Assembly (NCBI GenBank): GCA_045617505.1
Contig: JAZLIS010000006.1
Coordinates: forward strand, 1-64,000
Source: Cacconaster sp045617505
Lineage (GTDB): Bacteria > Bacteroidota > Bacteroidia > Bacteroidales > UBA932
Length of the DNA stretch: 64,000 bases
Direction: 5' to 3'
Both the position numbers and the translations under genes were made by a program. Each line of letters begins with the position of its first letter. Within the stretch, counting starts at the first letter, position 1. The notes below the pieces were generated by a model, which saw only the letters and a program-made list of their open reading frames with translations, made no database searches and had not been told where the DNA came from. Shown piece after piece: positions 1 through 8,583 of this stretch.

Positions 1-1
1 A

Positions 2-160
2 ACAGCACGTAAACTAAACGGATTCACCCAAGAGCAACTTTCTGCAAAGTCCGGCGTGCCAATCAGACTTATCCGTGCATATGAACAAGGGAAAATCAAT
101 ATTTCCAATGCGGAATACAGCACAATAATGAAATTGAGAAATGCTCTGAACTATGCTTAA
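2..160 (+). CDS. XRE-type helix-turn-helix protein, C-terminal part only
   Basis: The window opens inside a reading frame that stays open for 52 codons and ends with TAA. The peptide begins TARKLNGFTQEQLSAKSG and continues through a second helix ending near RAYEQGKIN, the usual pattern of a lambda-repressor/XRE DNA-binding fold (helix 2 'TQEQLSAKSGV', recognition helix 'PIRLIRAYEQG'). The upstream part lies outside the window, so total length and any other domain are unknown. Known role of the family: DNA-binding repressor or antitoxin-type regulator. A partner toxin is not visible downstream; the next gene is a lipoprotein on the same strand about 145 bases away. Confidence 0.75.
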   Translation, partial: TARKLNGFTQEQLSAKSGVPIRLIRAYEQGKINISNAEYSTIMKLRNALNYA

Positions 161-235
161 TTCCATAATACTGTCCCGTTAAGATATAATCTTTTAATCC
201 AAATACCTGATTACGTTTGTTCTGGGTATTCTTGA

Positions 236-262
236 AACTTTATCCGTCCGGGCGATAAAGTT
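236..262. repeat. 9-bp inverted repeat upstream of the PI-PLC-like gene
   Basis: AACTTTATC (236-244) and GATAAAGTT (254-262) form a perfect 9-bp stem around a GC-rich 9-base loop. It lies between the end of the XRE gene and the start of the lipoprotein gene. It has no T-run directly after it, so it could be a protein-binding operator (possibly for the adjacent XRE regulator) or a weak terminator. Assignment is inference from position and symmetry only. Confidence 0.4.
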
Positions 263-305
263 CGGACGATTTTATGTAACTTCGCAGAACAAAACTTTGA
301 AAACA

Positions 306-2276
306 ATGAAAACAATTACAAAATTTGCATTCGGTGTAATGCTTTTGGGGTTAGTGAGTATGTTATCCTCTTGTAAAGATGACATATCGGATAGTGAAGC
401 ATATCGGCGCGCCAAAGGGTATAATGACATAGAAGACCTGAAAGAAAAACTCATTGGAGATTGGGCCGCGGATTTGGGAAGCCCAGAAAAAAACATCTGG
501 GCATTGGTTCAGTATAGTTTTGTCGATGAAAATTCTTCGAAAGTTATCTCGGTTACGGTAAACGATTCTACGTTGAATTATGAAGTGGATACCGTGGCTA
601 TGCATTGGGAGATAGAAGATAATTACCCAAATGGTTCGGGGGATGTCATTAAGGTCGTTTCGCAAAATGGAAGTTCGAAAGTGGATTTTATGGTAAATAG
701 CATTACCGCAGACTCTCTTTGTGTTTCTGTTTCAGATGGTGGAGAAGCCGTGAAGTCAATTGGTTTCAATAGAATTTTGACGGATATAAATCCTCAAAAC
801 ATTGAAAAAGATGTTTCTCGCTCCCTATCTTCTCAAAATTCACTTTTGAAAAGTACAGACAATTCTCTAACGTTGAGCGGGGAAGAATCTAAAGAGTTGA
901 GGGAATTAGCGCCTTGTTGGATGGGGAAACTTAGCGATGCTACAAAACTCCGGGATTTGTCCATTCCTGGAGCCCATGATGCAGCCACTGAAGGAGTCCC
1001 TTTGATGGTACATTTTGCTGCCTGCTGCCAAGAGGAGGACTTACGAGACCAATTTGAGGAATGTGGAGTTAGAGCGTTTGATTTGAGGGTACGAAGTACA
1101 AATGGAGTAGATGGAATAGCTAAATTGTTTCATAATTGCATTCCATGCAATCTAACTTTTAAAAAAGCAATTCAGGACCTTGATAAAATGCTCACAAAAC
1201 ATTCGAGTGAATGTATTATCCTTATAATAAAGACTGAGAGTAATGAGTTGTTAGGTATGGATTGGGTAAGAGTTATTGAGAGGTATTTTAAAGTCATCTT
1301 CAATTTACTGCCAATTGTGGATAAAAATGATTTGAATCAATGGGCAACGTTGACTGATGTGAAGAAAGATTTACAAGAGGTGGTAGGAAATAAAATAATT
1401 GATTTTAAGCCCAATCTAACTTTGGGGGAGGCAAGAGGGAAATTTGTTATCATCAATAGAAACGATTTGTCGTGGGAGAGCAACTATGGAGCACGTGCCA
1501 CCGGATGGGACAGTGGAAAGCAGTTGGAATATGGGAAGAATAGTACTTGTCCCTTGGAGGTTCAAGACGAATATGAACAGAAGAGCGACGAGACAAGAAA
1601 TCAATGGTACGATCGGAAAAAGAAGGTATTTAAAGAGTTGTGGGAGAAATCCTCTAAAGATCGTAGTGGATATACTTGGTACGTCAATTGTGCTTCAGGA
1701 TATGTCAGGGATGGAGATTTTCCCGATTACCTCACAAGCTCAAATAGTTTGAATCCCGAATTAGCAAGCATCGTTAAAGAAGAGAAGACAAAAGGAAGGG
1801 GTATCATATTGCAGGATTATTGTAACACACAGATTACTGCACGCGCAGGATTTGCATATGTAAGAGAAAGCCTGATAAAAGCCTTATTGCATCTTGATGA
1901 TATTGAGAGATACTTCAAATATTATTACGTTCATGAATTAAGTCAAAGTGGAGCTTATTTGGACTCGCATGGAAGGGATCTTTTTTATGCTGTTATCAAG
2001 AATAATTTCAAGCCGGATGAATTTGTAATCACTGTAAAGACAAAACCGGATTATATCCCTTCTAAAGTATGGCTTGATAAGGATGAAAATAAACAGACCG
2101 GATTATATCATTTGTCTGACGAAGTGACTCTTCATGTAAATCCAGTTGAAACTAGAGATTACACCTTTATGGGGTGGTATGATGATAACAGCGGTAAGTT
2201 TATATCGAAAGATTCATCATGTTCGATTAAAGTAAATGGCTCTGCCGACTATGTAGCTGTATTTTATGCACGTTAA
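306..2276 (+). CDS. Lipoprotein with PI-PLC X-type phosphodiesterase domain
   Basis: Predicted outer-membrane or surface lipoprotein of 656 residues. The first ATG (306) gives a lysine-rich start, a hydrophobic stretch and the lipobox LSSC; an in-frame TTG nine bases earlier is less likely. A PI-PLC X-like domain follows at roughly 205-560: IPGAHDAAT carries the first catalytic His, AFDLRVRS the conserved Arg region, LFHNC the probable second His, and CIILIIKTE a core strand. The last ~70 residues (YTFMGWYDDNSGKF...) resemble a small InlB/Listeria-Bacteroides beta repeat. The family cleaves phosphoinositides or GPI-type phosphodiesters, but the true substrate here is unknown. The gene is visibly AT-richer than the rest of the window and stands alone before a strong terminator, which suggests acquisition by transfer. 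Confidence 0.8.
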   Translation: MKTITKFAFGVMLLGLVSMLSSCKDDISDSEAYRRAKGYNDIEDLKEKLIGDWAADLGSPEKNIWALVQYSFVDENSSKVISVTVNDSTLNYEVDTVAMHWEIEDNYPNGSGDVIKVVSQNGSSKVDFMVNSITADSLCVSVSDGGEAVKSIGFNRILTDINPQNIEKDVSRSLSSQNSLLKSTDNSLTLSGEESKELRELAPCWMGKLSDATKLRDLSIPGAHDAATEGVPLMVHFAACCQEEDLRDQFEECGVRAFDLRVRSTNGVDGIAKLFHNCIPCNLTFKKAIQDLDKMLTKHSSECIILIIKTESNELLGMDWVRVIERYFKVIFNLLPIVDKNDLNQWATLTDVKKDLQEVVGNKIIDFKPNLTLGEARGKFVIINRNDLSWESNYGARATGWDSGKQLEYGKNSTCPLEVQDEYEQKSDETRNQWYDRKKKVFKELWEKSSKDRSGYTWYVNCASGYVRDGDFPDYLTSSNSLNPELASIVKEEKTKGRGIILQDYCNTQITARAGFAYVRESLIKALLHLDDIERYFKYYYVHELSQSGAYLDSHGRDLFYAVIKNNFKPDEFVITVKTKPDYIPSKVWLDKDENKQTGLYHLSDEVTLHVNPVETRDYTFMGWYDDNSGKFISKDSSCSIKVNGSADYVAVFYAR

Positions 2277-2436
2277 TCATTATGTAGGGGCAGTACCGGG
2301 ATTATGTGCTCAAGTTTCGCAAGTGAATAAGAAGTCCTTATGTTTGAAAACTAAATCAAAAACGCACCCGGACAACCCGTCAAGAGAAGTTTTAGATAGA
2401 TTCTGTCTTGTCTTTCAATTCAACACTGAACTCTTA

Positions 2437-2475
2437 GGTGCGGTCTCTGCTAAACAGCAGGGGCCGCACCTTTTT
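2437..2475 (+). terminator. Rho-independent terminator after a PI-PLC-like gene
   Basis: GGTGCGGTCTCTGC (2437-2450) pairs with GCAGGGGCCGCACC (2457-2470) through a 14-bp stem with G-U type mismatches and a 6-base loop, followed by TTTTT. It lies about 160 bases after the stop of the lipoprotein gene. The remaining ~440 bases up to the next gene hold no convincing coding sequence; an open frame at 2266-2676 runs through this hairpin. Confidence 0.8.
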
Positions 2476-2874
2476 GAAGGTCCTGTGGAATTCACGTCCA
2501 TGCGGGGACGCTTATGTTTCACAAACGTACATCGTTTACGCTTTCTAACGAAATATGTTTGTCCGAAAACCCACCGTTTTTCAGACAATTCTAAATTGCG
2601 GTTCTCAAACAAAGCGTTGATAATCGGTTGCCAAAGATTGGGGTGGAGAATAACTTCAAGAGAGTCAAGTATATAAACAAATATACCCTCTCCGTTTTTA
2701 TGGGGATGTGATTGGTCGAATCGCTGATTTATAGGCGTTTATATTCCACCGCAATTCGGATTGGGGAATCTGCGCAAGGCTCTTTGAAGTAGTCCGCTGT
2801 GGGCTTGCCTCCTTCCGATGATATCGGGTTCCGTGCGAAAATGATAGGGTATTTTTTCTTTCACGGAAAATCAG

Positions 2875-2882
2875 TAAATTTG
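2875..2882 (+). promoter_or_regulatory. Bacteroides-type -7 box for the oxidoreductase/fucosidase pair
   Basis: TAAATTTG matches the TAnnTTTG -7 consensus of the Bacteroidota primary sigma factor. It sits 34 bases before the ATG chosen at 2917. The -33 element is poor (a T-rich stretch only). Its position argues against the in-frame ATG at 2884, which would lie almost on the promoter. Confidence 0.55.
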
Positions 2883-2916
2883 TATGGATAACGACTATCA
2901 CACAATTCATATAATT

Positions 2917-4254
2917 ATGCAAAGAAGAGATTTTTTGAAGGCATCCGCCATAAGTATGGCCGGTGCCTTGGTAATGCCGAAGATGGCTGCCGCCGCCGGT
3001 TTCTCCGCTCCGGCGAAGTCAAAGTCGGCCAACTCCAAGATCAATCTGGGATTCATCGGACTCGGACAGCAGTGTATGTACCTGATGAGCAGTTTCATCG
3101 AGATGGATGACGTTCAGGTGGTCGCCGGCTGCGATGTCTATGACATCAAGCGCAACCGCTTCGAGAAAGCCGTCACAGAGTATTATCAGGGAAAGGGAAA
3201 GAAGAAATGCGCTCCCACGATGTATGAGGACTATCAGGAACTTCTGGCGCGTCCGGACATCGACGGTGTTGTGATTGCAGTTCCCGACCACTGGCACGCA
3301 ATCATCGCCATCGCCGCCTGCAAGGCGGGGAAGGATGTCTATCTTGAGAAGCCTATGACTCTTACCGTTTACGAAGGGAAACAACTCGTGAAGGCTGTCC
3401 GCAAATACAACCGCATCCTTCAGGTGGGAAGCATGCAGCGCTCAAGCGATGAGTTCATCCACGCCGCCAATGTCGCCCGCGAGGGAGAACTCGGCAAGAT
3501 TCACAAGATGGAAGTGTTCGTGGGCCGCTGGGAAGGCAAGCCGTTCCCCGTTCCTCACAACTTCCCCGCACAGACACCTCCTGCAGGTCTCAACTGGGAC
3601 AAATGGCTGGGGCCTCTGGATCCTGCAAAGGTTACCTATTTCCCCGACATCGACCCTCTTCTCAATGCTGAAGGCCGTGAGGACTGCTGGGGAGCCTGGC
3701 GCTGGTACAAGCCCACAGGAGGCGGTTATATGACTGACTGGGGTGCTCATATGTTCGATATCGCCCAGTGGATGGTAGGTAAGGATCTTTCGGGTCCCGT
3801 CGACATCATCCCTCCCGGATACAGCTATTACAAGAACCTCACCTACAAGTACGACAATGGTATCGAGGTTGAGGAGACAACGTTCGACGAACACGGCCAG
3901 GGTGTGAAGATTTATGGAGAAAAGGGCTGGCTTGCCGTTCACCGAGGGATGCTCTACGCTTCCGACCCCAAGTTCGAGATGAAGAAGGGCGAGAAGAATG
4001 AAGGCCCTTACGAGGTCTGCTCTCCTCACCATAGGGCATTCATCGACTCAATGAAATCCCGCATCGACCCCAACGTGCCCGTCGAGGTCGGACATTCATC
4101 CTGCACGATGTGCAACATCGGTATCATAGCCGGTGAACTCGGACGTCCTCTCGTATGGAACCCCATCGTACAGAAGTTCCAGGATGACCCCGATGCAAAC
4201 AAACTGATGCATTACCAATATCGCAGTGGATATGAGAAACTTCTTGAAGTCTAG
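2917..4254 (+). CDS. Gfo/Idh/MocA-family oxidoreductase, Tat-exported
   Basis: NAD(P)-dependent oxidoreductase of 445 residues, exported to the periplasm folded. Starting at 2917 gives MQRRDFLKASAISMAG, a clear twin-arginine signal ending in an AAA-rich cleavage region; the earlier ATG at 2884 would add 11 residues before the Tat motif. The Rossmann start is INLGFIGLGQQ (about residue 44) and the family's EKP motif is present in DVYLEKPMTL. The C-terminal part contains the GGGYMTDWGAHMFD region typical of GH109-like and related sugar oxidoreductases. The gene overlaps the following fucosidase gene, so the two are probably co-translated and may act on the same glycan. Substrate is not readable from sequence. 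Confidence 0.88.
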   Translation: MQRRDFLKASAISMAGALVMPKMAAAAGFSAPAKSKSANSKINLGFIGLGQQCMYLMSSFIEMDDVQVVAGCDVYDIKRNRFEKAVTEYYQGKGKKKCAPTMYEDYQELLARPDIDGVVIAVPDHWHAIIAIAACKAGKDVYLEKPMTLTVYEGKQLVKAVRKYNRILQVGSMQRSSDEFIHAANVAREGELGKIHKMEVFVGRWEGKPFPVPHNFPAQTPPAGLNWDKWLGPLDPAKVTYFPDIDPLLNAEGREDCWGAWRWYKPTGGGYMTDWGAHMFDIAQWMVGKDLSGPVDIIPPGYSYYKNLTYKYDNGIEVEETTFDEHGQGVKIYGEKGWLAVHRGMLYASDPKFEMKKGEKNEGPYEVCSPHHRAFIDSMKSRIDPNVPVEVGHSSCTMCNIGIIAGELGRPLVWNPIVQKFQDDPDANKLMHYQYRSGYEKLLEV

Positions 4255-5596
4255 CAGGTTAGCCGCTTTTCTGGCTTTTATGGCTCTTGCTGTGCCGGTT
4301 TCGGCGCAGCAAGTTCCGTATATTCCATCTCAGGAGAACATTGCGGCACGTCAGAAATTTTCTGAAGACAGGTTCGGAGTATTCATCCACTGGGGCATCT
4401 ACTCGATGCTTGCCGACGGAGAGTGGATTATGAACACCAACGCCATTCCGTATGACGAGTACAAGAACTTTGCATCCGGATTCTATCCTTCCAAGTTCGA
4501 CGCCCGTGAGTGGGTGCGCACCTTCAAGGCCGCCGGCGCGAAATACATCACCATCACCTCCCGCCATCACGACGGCTTCTCGATGTTCGGCACCAAGGCC
4601 AGCCCTTACAACATAGTCGATGCAACTCCTTTCAAACGCGACGTCCTCAAGGAACTGGCAGAAGCCTGTGCCGAGGAGGGACTCACCTTGAATTTCTACT
4701 ATTCACATCTTGACTGGGGTCGTAACGACTACTGGCCTCTCGGCAATACCGGCCATACAGCCGGTCGCCCGGAAGGGGATGAGAAGAGCTGGAACCACTA
4801 TCTCGATTTCATCTGCACTCAATTGACCGAGCTTCTGACGAACTACGGTCCGATCGGCTGCATCTGGTTTGACGGCATCTGGGACAAGACCCTTCCCGAC
4901 CACAAGGCCCACGGGGCACTCTGGCAGCTCCGCAAACAATACGACCTGATACACTCTCTTCAGCCTGCCTGCCTTGTAGGAAATAACCACCATCTTCCGG
5001 TCTTTGAAGGGGAGGATATACAGATATTTGAAAAGGACGTGCCCGGAAAGAACACTGCGGGTTTTTCCGGAACCTCAAAAGTTTCGGAAGATCTTCCGCT
5101 TGAGACCTGCCAGACCATCTACAACGCCTGGGGATACAGCGTGACCGACCGTGAGTACAAGAGTCCCGAATACCTCGTGCGGTATCTCGTGGAAACGGCG
5201 GGCAAAGGTGCGAACCTTCTGCTCAACATCGGCCCCAGACCGGACGGAACGCTTCCCGGGCAATCCGTGGAACGGCTCCTTTTCATCGGAAAGTGGCTTG
5301 AAAAATATGGTGAAACTATCTACGACACCAAGGGTGGGTGCGTACCCGAGCAGTCCTGGGGAGTCACGACCCAGAAAGACAACAAGCTATTCGTCCATGT
5401 ACTTGATGGCTCCAAGACAGTCTTTTTACCGATGGAGGGCGGCAACAAGGTCATTTCCGCAGTTACCTTCTACGACGGATCAAAGGTCCCTTTTACTCAG
5501 GTGAAGGAGGGAATCATCCTTACCCTTGCACCCGCTGATGAAGAAGAAATCGACAGAGTTGTGACACTGACTTTCAAGGCCGACCTTCCACAATAG
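4232..5596 (+). CDS. Alpha-L-fucosidase, glycoside hydrolase family 29
   Basis: Secreted exo-acting enzyme of about 454 residues that removes terminal alpha-L-fucose. An N-terminal signal peptide ends near PVSAQQ. GH29 landmarks are all visible: DRFGVFIHWGIYSM near the start of the barrel, SRHHDGFSMF with the paired histidines, and GCIWFDGIWD with the likely nucleophile Asp. The C-terminal beta domain is short. I start at ATG 4232; a GTG two codons upstream (4226) is possible. The start lies inside the preceding oxidoreductase gene (23-base overlap), and a strong hairpin ends the unit. The pairing suggests fucoside processing coupled to sugar oxidation, which is inference. Confidence 0.92.
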   Translation: MRNFLKSSRLAAFLAFMALAVPVSAQQVPYIPSQENIAARQKFSEDRFGVFIHWGIYSMLADGEWIMNTNAIPYDEYKNFASGFYPSKFDAREWVRTFKAAGAKYITITSRHHDGFSMFGTKASPYNIVDATPFKRDVLKELAEACAEEGLTLNFYYSHLDWGRNDYWPLGNTGHTAGRPEGDEKSWNHYLDFICTQLTELLTNYGPIGCIWFDGIWDKTLPDHKAHGALWQLRKQYDLIHSLQPACLVGNNHHLPVFEGEDIQIFEKDVPGKNTAGFSGTSKVSEDLPLETCQTIYNAWGYSVTDREYKSPEYLVRYLVETAGKGANLLLNIGPRPDGTLPGQSVERLLFIGKWLEKYGETIYDTKGGCVPEQSWGVTTQKDNKLFVHVLDGSKTVFLPMEGGNKVISAVTFYDGSKVPFTQVKEGIILTLAPADEEEIDRVVTLTFKADLPQ

Positions 5597-5629
5597 GAAA
5601 GAGGGTCAAATTCAGAGTCTCTGATAAAA

Positions 5630-5658
5630 AATAAGCCGCTGATATTCAGCGGCTTATT
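5630..5658. terminator. Bidirectional hairpin terminator between fucosidase gene and tRNA-Lys
   Basis: AATAAGCCGCTGA (5630-5642) and TCAGCGGCTTATT (5646-5658) make a perfect 13-bp stem with a TAT loop. An A-run precedes it and T's follow on the plus strand, so it can end transcription from the fucosidase gene (plus) and from the tRNA (minus). Confidence 0.8.
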
Positions 5659-5660
5659 TG

Positions 5661-5733
5661 TGCTCCCTCAGGGGCTCGAACCCTGGACCCCAACATTAAG
5701 AGTGTCGTGCTCTACCAACTGAGCTAAGGAAGC
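5661..5733 (-). tRNA. tRNA-Lys (anticodon CUU)
   Basis: The reverse strand folds as a standard tRNA: acceptor GCTTCCT/AGGGAGC with one G-U, D arm AGCTCAGTTGGTAGAGCA, anticodon stem CGACA/TGTTG with loop CTCTTAA (anticodon CTT), and T arm with GGTTCGAGCCC. CCA is not encoded. It lies 39 bases after the PlsC-like gene that ends the sphingolipid-type operon, and its 3' side runs straight into the hairpin at 5630-5658. Confidence 0.95.
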
Positions 5734-5772
5734 GTTCCCTTTCGGGACTGCAAAAGTAGTTAAAATTAATTA

Positions 5773-6651
5773 TTATGCAAAATTATTTTCACTTCGTTGC
5801 AGGACGGATGAAGGCGTGCTGAAGGTGTCAGGCATTTTCATTCCGTAAACCTCATTCCGAAGAAAAGCGCCCATCTCCCGCGCACTCTGAAATTCGGCAA
5901 GCTTTTCCAGGCTGACAGGCCTGCCAATGCCTACACGGCATCTTTTGCCGGTTTTGTTGAACAATTCGCCGGGAAGGCGCAACGTACGTACTTTCCAGTT
6001 GATAAGGCCGAGAATATAGAAATATTTGGAGTTTCTGTCAAAGAAACGCACCGGAATGACAGGTACGCCTAGTCTCTGTATGACGCGAAGCATTCCCTCC
6101 TGCCACTCCCGGTCACATATTCTCCACTCCTTCAGGGAAAAGTCAGATACAGCCCCGGCAGGAAAAAGCCCGAGCGGCCTTCCATCTTTCACGTGTTCCA
6201 TCGCTTTTCTGATTGCCAGAACATTTGTGACTGTCACTCCCTTGCTTTCACCGTTGCTTGGATCAACCACAAAACAGGCTGACATAAGTGCCTTTATGTG
6301 TGAGAGCACTTTGTTTACAATCAATTTGTAATCAGAGTTGACTCTGGTGAAGAAGTCCGCCATAATCAGGCCGTCGATGCCTCCGTACGGATGATTGCTT
6401 AAGGTTATGAACGGCTTGTCCGCAAATTCTTTCAGAAAATCCGTATCGCCGCCGACCGAGTAGTCAATCCTGAGATGCTCAAGAATTTTATCCGCAAATT
6501 CACCTCCCTCATAGTTGCTGCAATTGTCATATGCTTTGGAGACTTTGTCTATGTACAGAATTTTCCGCAGTCCATTCAAGAAATGCCCGCCGACCTTTCC
6601 TTTTAAGGCCGGCAACATCTCCTGCAGCTCTTCTGTGGGAAGAATCGGCAT
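5773..6651 (-). CDS. PlsC-like lysophospholipid acyltransferase
   Basis: Probable membrane-associated acyltransferase of 292 residues. The acyltransferase motif SNHPYGGIDG (around residue 104) has the H-x4-D arrangement and LGLFPAGAVSD is the second block. It differs from housekeeping PlsC and resembles the Bacteroidota 'hemolysin-like' acyltransferases, some of which O-acylate aminolipids. It is the last gene of a tight operon with serine palmitoyltransferase, an SDR and a GNAT-like protein (3-base gap to the latter). The most likely job is acyl transfer onto a sphingolipid or related amino lipid; the acceptor is inference. Confidence 0.8.
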   Translation of the reverse strand: MPILPTEELQEMLPALKGKVGGHFLNGLRKILYIDKVSKAYDNCSNYEGGEFADKILEHLRIDYSVGGDTDFLKEFADKPFITLSNHPYGGIDGLIMADFFTRVNSDYKLIVNKVLSHIKALMSACFVVDPSNGESKGVTVTNVLAIRKAMEHVKDGRPLGLFPAGAVSDFSLKEWRICDREWQEGMLRVIQRLGVPVIPVRFFDRNSKYFYILGLINWKVRTLRLPGELFNKTGKRCRVGIGRPVSLEKLAEFQSAREMGAFLRNEVYGMKMPDTFSTPSSVLQRSENNFA

Positions 6652-6654
6652 CTA

Positions 6655-7782
6655 TCAATCCAGCTTTTTGATGTAGCAGCGGGCTCTTTTGTTGAGATGG
6701 TATTCAAAACGGTTCCAGAGGTTCTGGACGCTTGAGTTGTCTTCCAGCTCCCTTGTCGATTCTATGTATTTTATGCCGTATTCCTTGATGGGCCAGCTCA
6801 AGGCATCAAAAATCAGCGCTGTCACTCCTTTCGACTTATACTGGTCATCCACACCTATTAGCAGGCAGTCCAGGGTGTCGTTGTGGTTGAGTGCGTGCAG
6901 TACGTGTCTGAACCCGAATGGGAAGAGCTTTCCGCCGCATTTCTGCATGGCTGTTGCCATTGAGGGAGCAGTGACGGCGAATGCCACCATCTTGCCTTCG
7001 CCATTGCGGATGACCGCAACGAACTCCGGCTTGAGGATGGAGGTGAACTGTTTCTTAAGGTCCTTTATCTGCCCTTCGCTCAGCTCGCTATATCCGTGGA
7101 GGTCCTTGTAGCATTTGTTCATAAGGGCGGCCATCTCGTCGAAACATTTGACCAGTTGTCTCTTGTTCTTCAGATAATCCACGTGAACGTCATACCGCTT
7201 CGAGATAAGCTGGGCACCTCTGGCGTAGGCTTCCGGAATCACCTCGGGCATAAGAATCCGAAATTCAACCCAATCAGTATCCTTTTCAAACCCTTTTCTC
7301 AAAAGCTGCTTCTCGTAGTATGGAAAATTATATTTGCCGTAGGCTGTGGGCAACTCTTCGAAGCCTTCCACCAGCACACCGGAGGGGTCGAACTCAAGGA
7401 ATCCGAGAGGCCCGTTCAGATACTCCATCCCTTTCTCACGAGCCCACTTCCCAGCTACGCCGATGAGCGCATCAACTACGGTGTCGTCATCGATGAAATC
7501 GGTGAAACCGAACCTGGCGATTTTCTTCCCGACTTTGGAATTGTATGCGTGATTGATTATTCCGGCGATGCGACCCACGATTCTGCCCTGACTGTCATAC
7601 GCCAGCCAGCAACAGCAGTCACAGAATTCAAAGGCGTGATTCCTGTGTGGATTGAACAGGTCGAAATCTGCGCTTTCGATGGTGGGAACATAATATCTGT
7701 TTCCCTTGTACATCTCATTGGGGAAACGGACGAATTTTTTAAGGTCGCGGCTTTTTTTGACCTCAGTAACAAATACTTCCAT
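6655..7782 (-). CDS. GNAT-like acyltransferase, candidate bacterial ceramide synthase
   Basis: Soluble protein of 375 residues with no signal or membrane segment. It belongs to a Bacteroidota family of GNAT-fold proteins usually left as 'N-acetyltransferase' or 'hypothetical'. Visible blocks are an N-terminal RFPNEMYKGNRYYVP, GRIVGRIAGIINHAYN, the central GPLGFLEFDPSGVLVEG and a C-terminal YIESTRELEDNSSVQNLW. Known: bacterial ceramide synthases described in Proteobacteria are GNAT-like N-acyltransferases. The gene lies six bases after the SDR gene and in the same operon as serine palmitoyltransferase. I therefore infer N-acylation of sphinganine (or its keto form). No active-site assignment can be made by eye. 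Confidence 0.65.
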   Translation of the reverse strand: MEVFVTEVKKSRDLKKFVRFPNEMYKGNRYYVPTIESADFDLFNPHRNHAFEFCDCCCWLAYDSQGRIVGRIAGIINHAYNSKVGKKIARFGFTDFIDDDTVVDALIGVAGKWAREKGMEYLNGPLGFLEFDPSGVLVEGFEELPTAYGKYNFPYYEKQLLRKGFEKDTDWVEFRILMPEVIPEAYARGAQLISKRYDVHVDYLKNKRQLVKCFDEMAALMNKCYKDLHGYSELSEGQIKDLKKQFTSILKPEFVAVIRNGEGKMVAFAVTAPSMATAMQKCGGKLFPFGFRHVLHALNHNDTLDCLLIGVDDQYKSKGVTALIFDALSWPIKEYGIKYIESTRELEDNSSVQNLWNRFEYHLNKRARCYIKKLD

Positions 7783-7788
7783 CGCTGA

Positions 7789-8583
7789 CTATTGTTTGTA
7801 AAACCATCCGAGCATTCTGCTGAAGGAGCGTCCCGGCAGAATGACTTTTAAAGGTAATGATAATTTCTGAATGAAGGTCGCTATTCTGTACCGGAATTTC
7901 GGATTCCTGCAGACGACTATTTTTGAGATACATTTCGCGAGGTATTCCGGCTTGAGACCTCCCTTTTCGTCATTCTCGAAGCTGCGGACAGACTCCAATA
8001 CGCCGGGATAGGCTTGCACCGCCTCTTCAGAAAGGTTTTTTCTGCGAGCGGAAGTGAAACCTGTGGCAAAGTCCCCCGGTTCGACAAGAATCACTTTGAT
8101 TCCCATTTTTCTGATTTCAATCTGAAGACCTTCCGCAAATCCTTCCACCGCAAACTTGGATGCGCTGTAGAATGCCTGAAAGGGGAGCCCCATCACACCT
8201 CCGATTGAACTGAAACAGATTATCCGGCCGCTTTTCTGAGCCCGCATATGCGGCAGGACTGCCTTGATGAAATGTACCTGTCCCAGGAAGTTGGTCTCCA
8301 TCTGCAGTTTGATGTCCTCTTCAGGACTGAATTCCACGGGACCGCCGATTCCCATTCCGGCGTTGTTGACAAGCACGTCGATGCCGCCTTCCCGGGAGAC
8401 AACCTCATTCACTGCGGTAAAAGCATCCTGCTCATTCCGAACGTCCGCACGGAGATAGTACACTCCGGGAATCTGTTCGACATCCCTTCGGACAGTGCCG
8501 TAAACAATGTGCCCGTCGTCTGAGAAACGCCGGGCCATTGCCAGTCCGAAACCTGACGAGATTCCGGTAATCAGTATTATCAT
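7789..8583 (-). CDS. Short-chain dehydrogenase, candidate 3-ketosphinganine reductase
   Basis: Classical SDR of 264 residues. The NAD(P) motif is TGISSGFG near residue 6, NNAG follows around residue 71, and the catalytic Ser-Tyr-Lys set is seen in CFSSIGG and YSASK. A few hydrophobic residues near the C-terminus (KVILPGRSFSRMLGWFY) could give membrane association. The start codon overlaps the stop of the serine palmitoyltransferase gene (ATGA), implying translational coupling. Position right after SPT suggests reduction of 3-ketosphinganine to sphinganine, or of its acylated form; in the sequence itself only the SDR fold is certain. Confidence 0.75.
   Translation of the reverse strand: MIILITGISSGFGLAMARRFSDDGHIVYGTVRRDVEQIPGVYYLRADVRNEQDAFTAVNEVVSREGGIDVLVNNAGMGIGGPVEFSPEEDIKLQMETNFLGQVHFIKAVLPHMRAQKSGRIICFSSIGGVMGLPFQAFYSASKFAVEGFAEGLQIEIRKMGIKVILVEPGDFATGFTSARRKNLSEEAVQAYPGVLESVRSFENDEKGGLKPEYLAKCISKIVVCRNPKFRYRIATFIQKLSLPLKVILPGRSFSRMLGWFYKQ

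Noticed and set aside
2266..2676. 136-codon plus-strand frame after the PI-PLC-like gene
   Set aside because: It overlaps the previous stop, runs through a strong terminator hairpin and shows no protein-like pattern or recognisable domain.
3442..4032. 196-codon antisense frame inside the oxidoreductase gene
   Set aside because: It is opposite a well-supported gene and is explained by codon bias of the sense strand.
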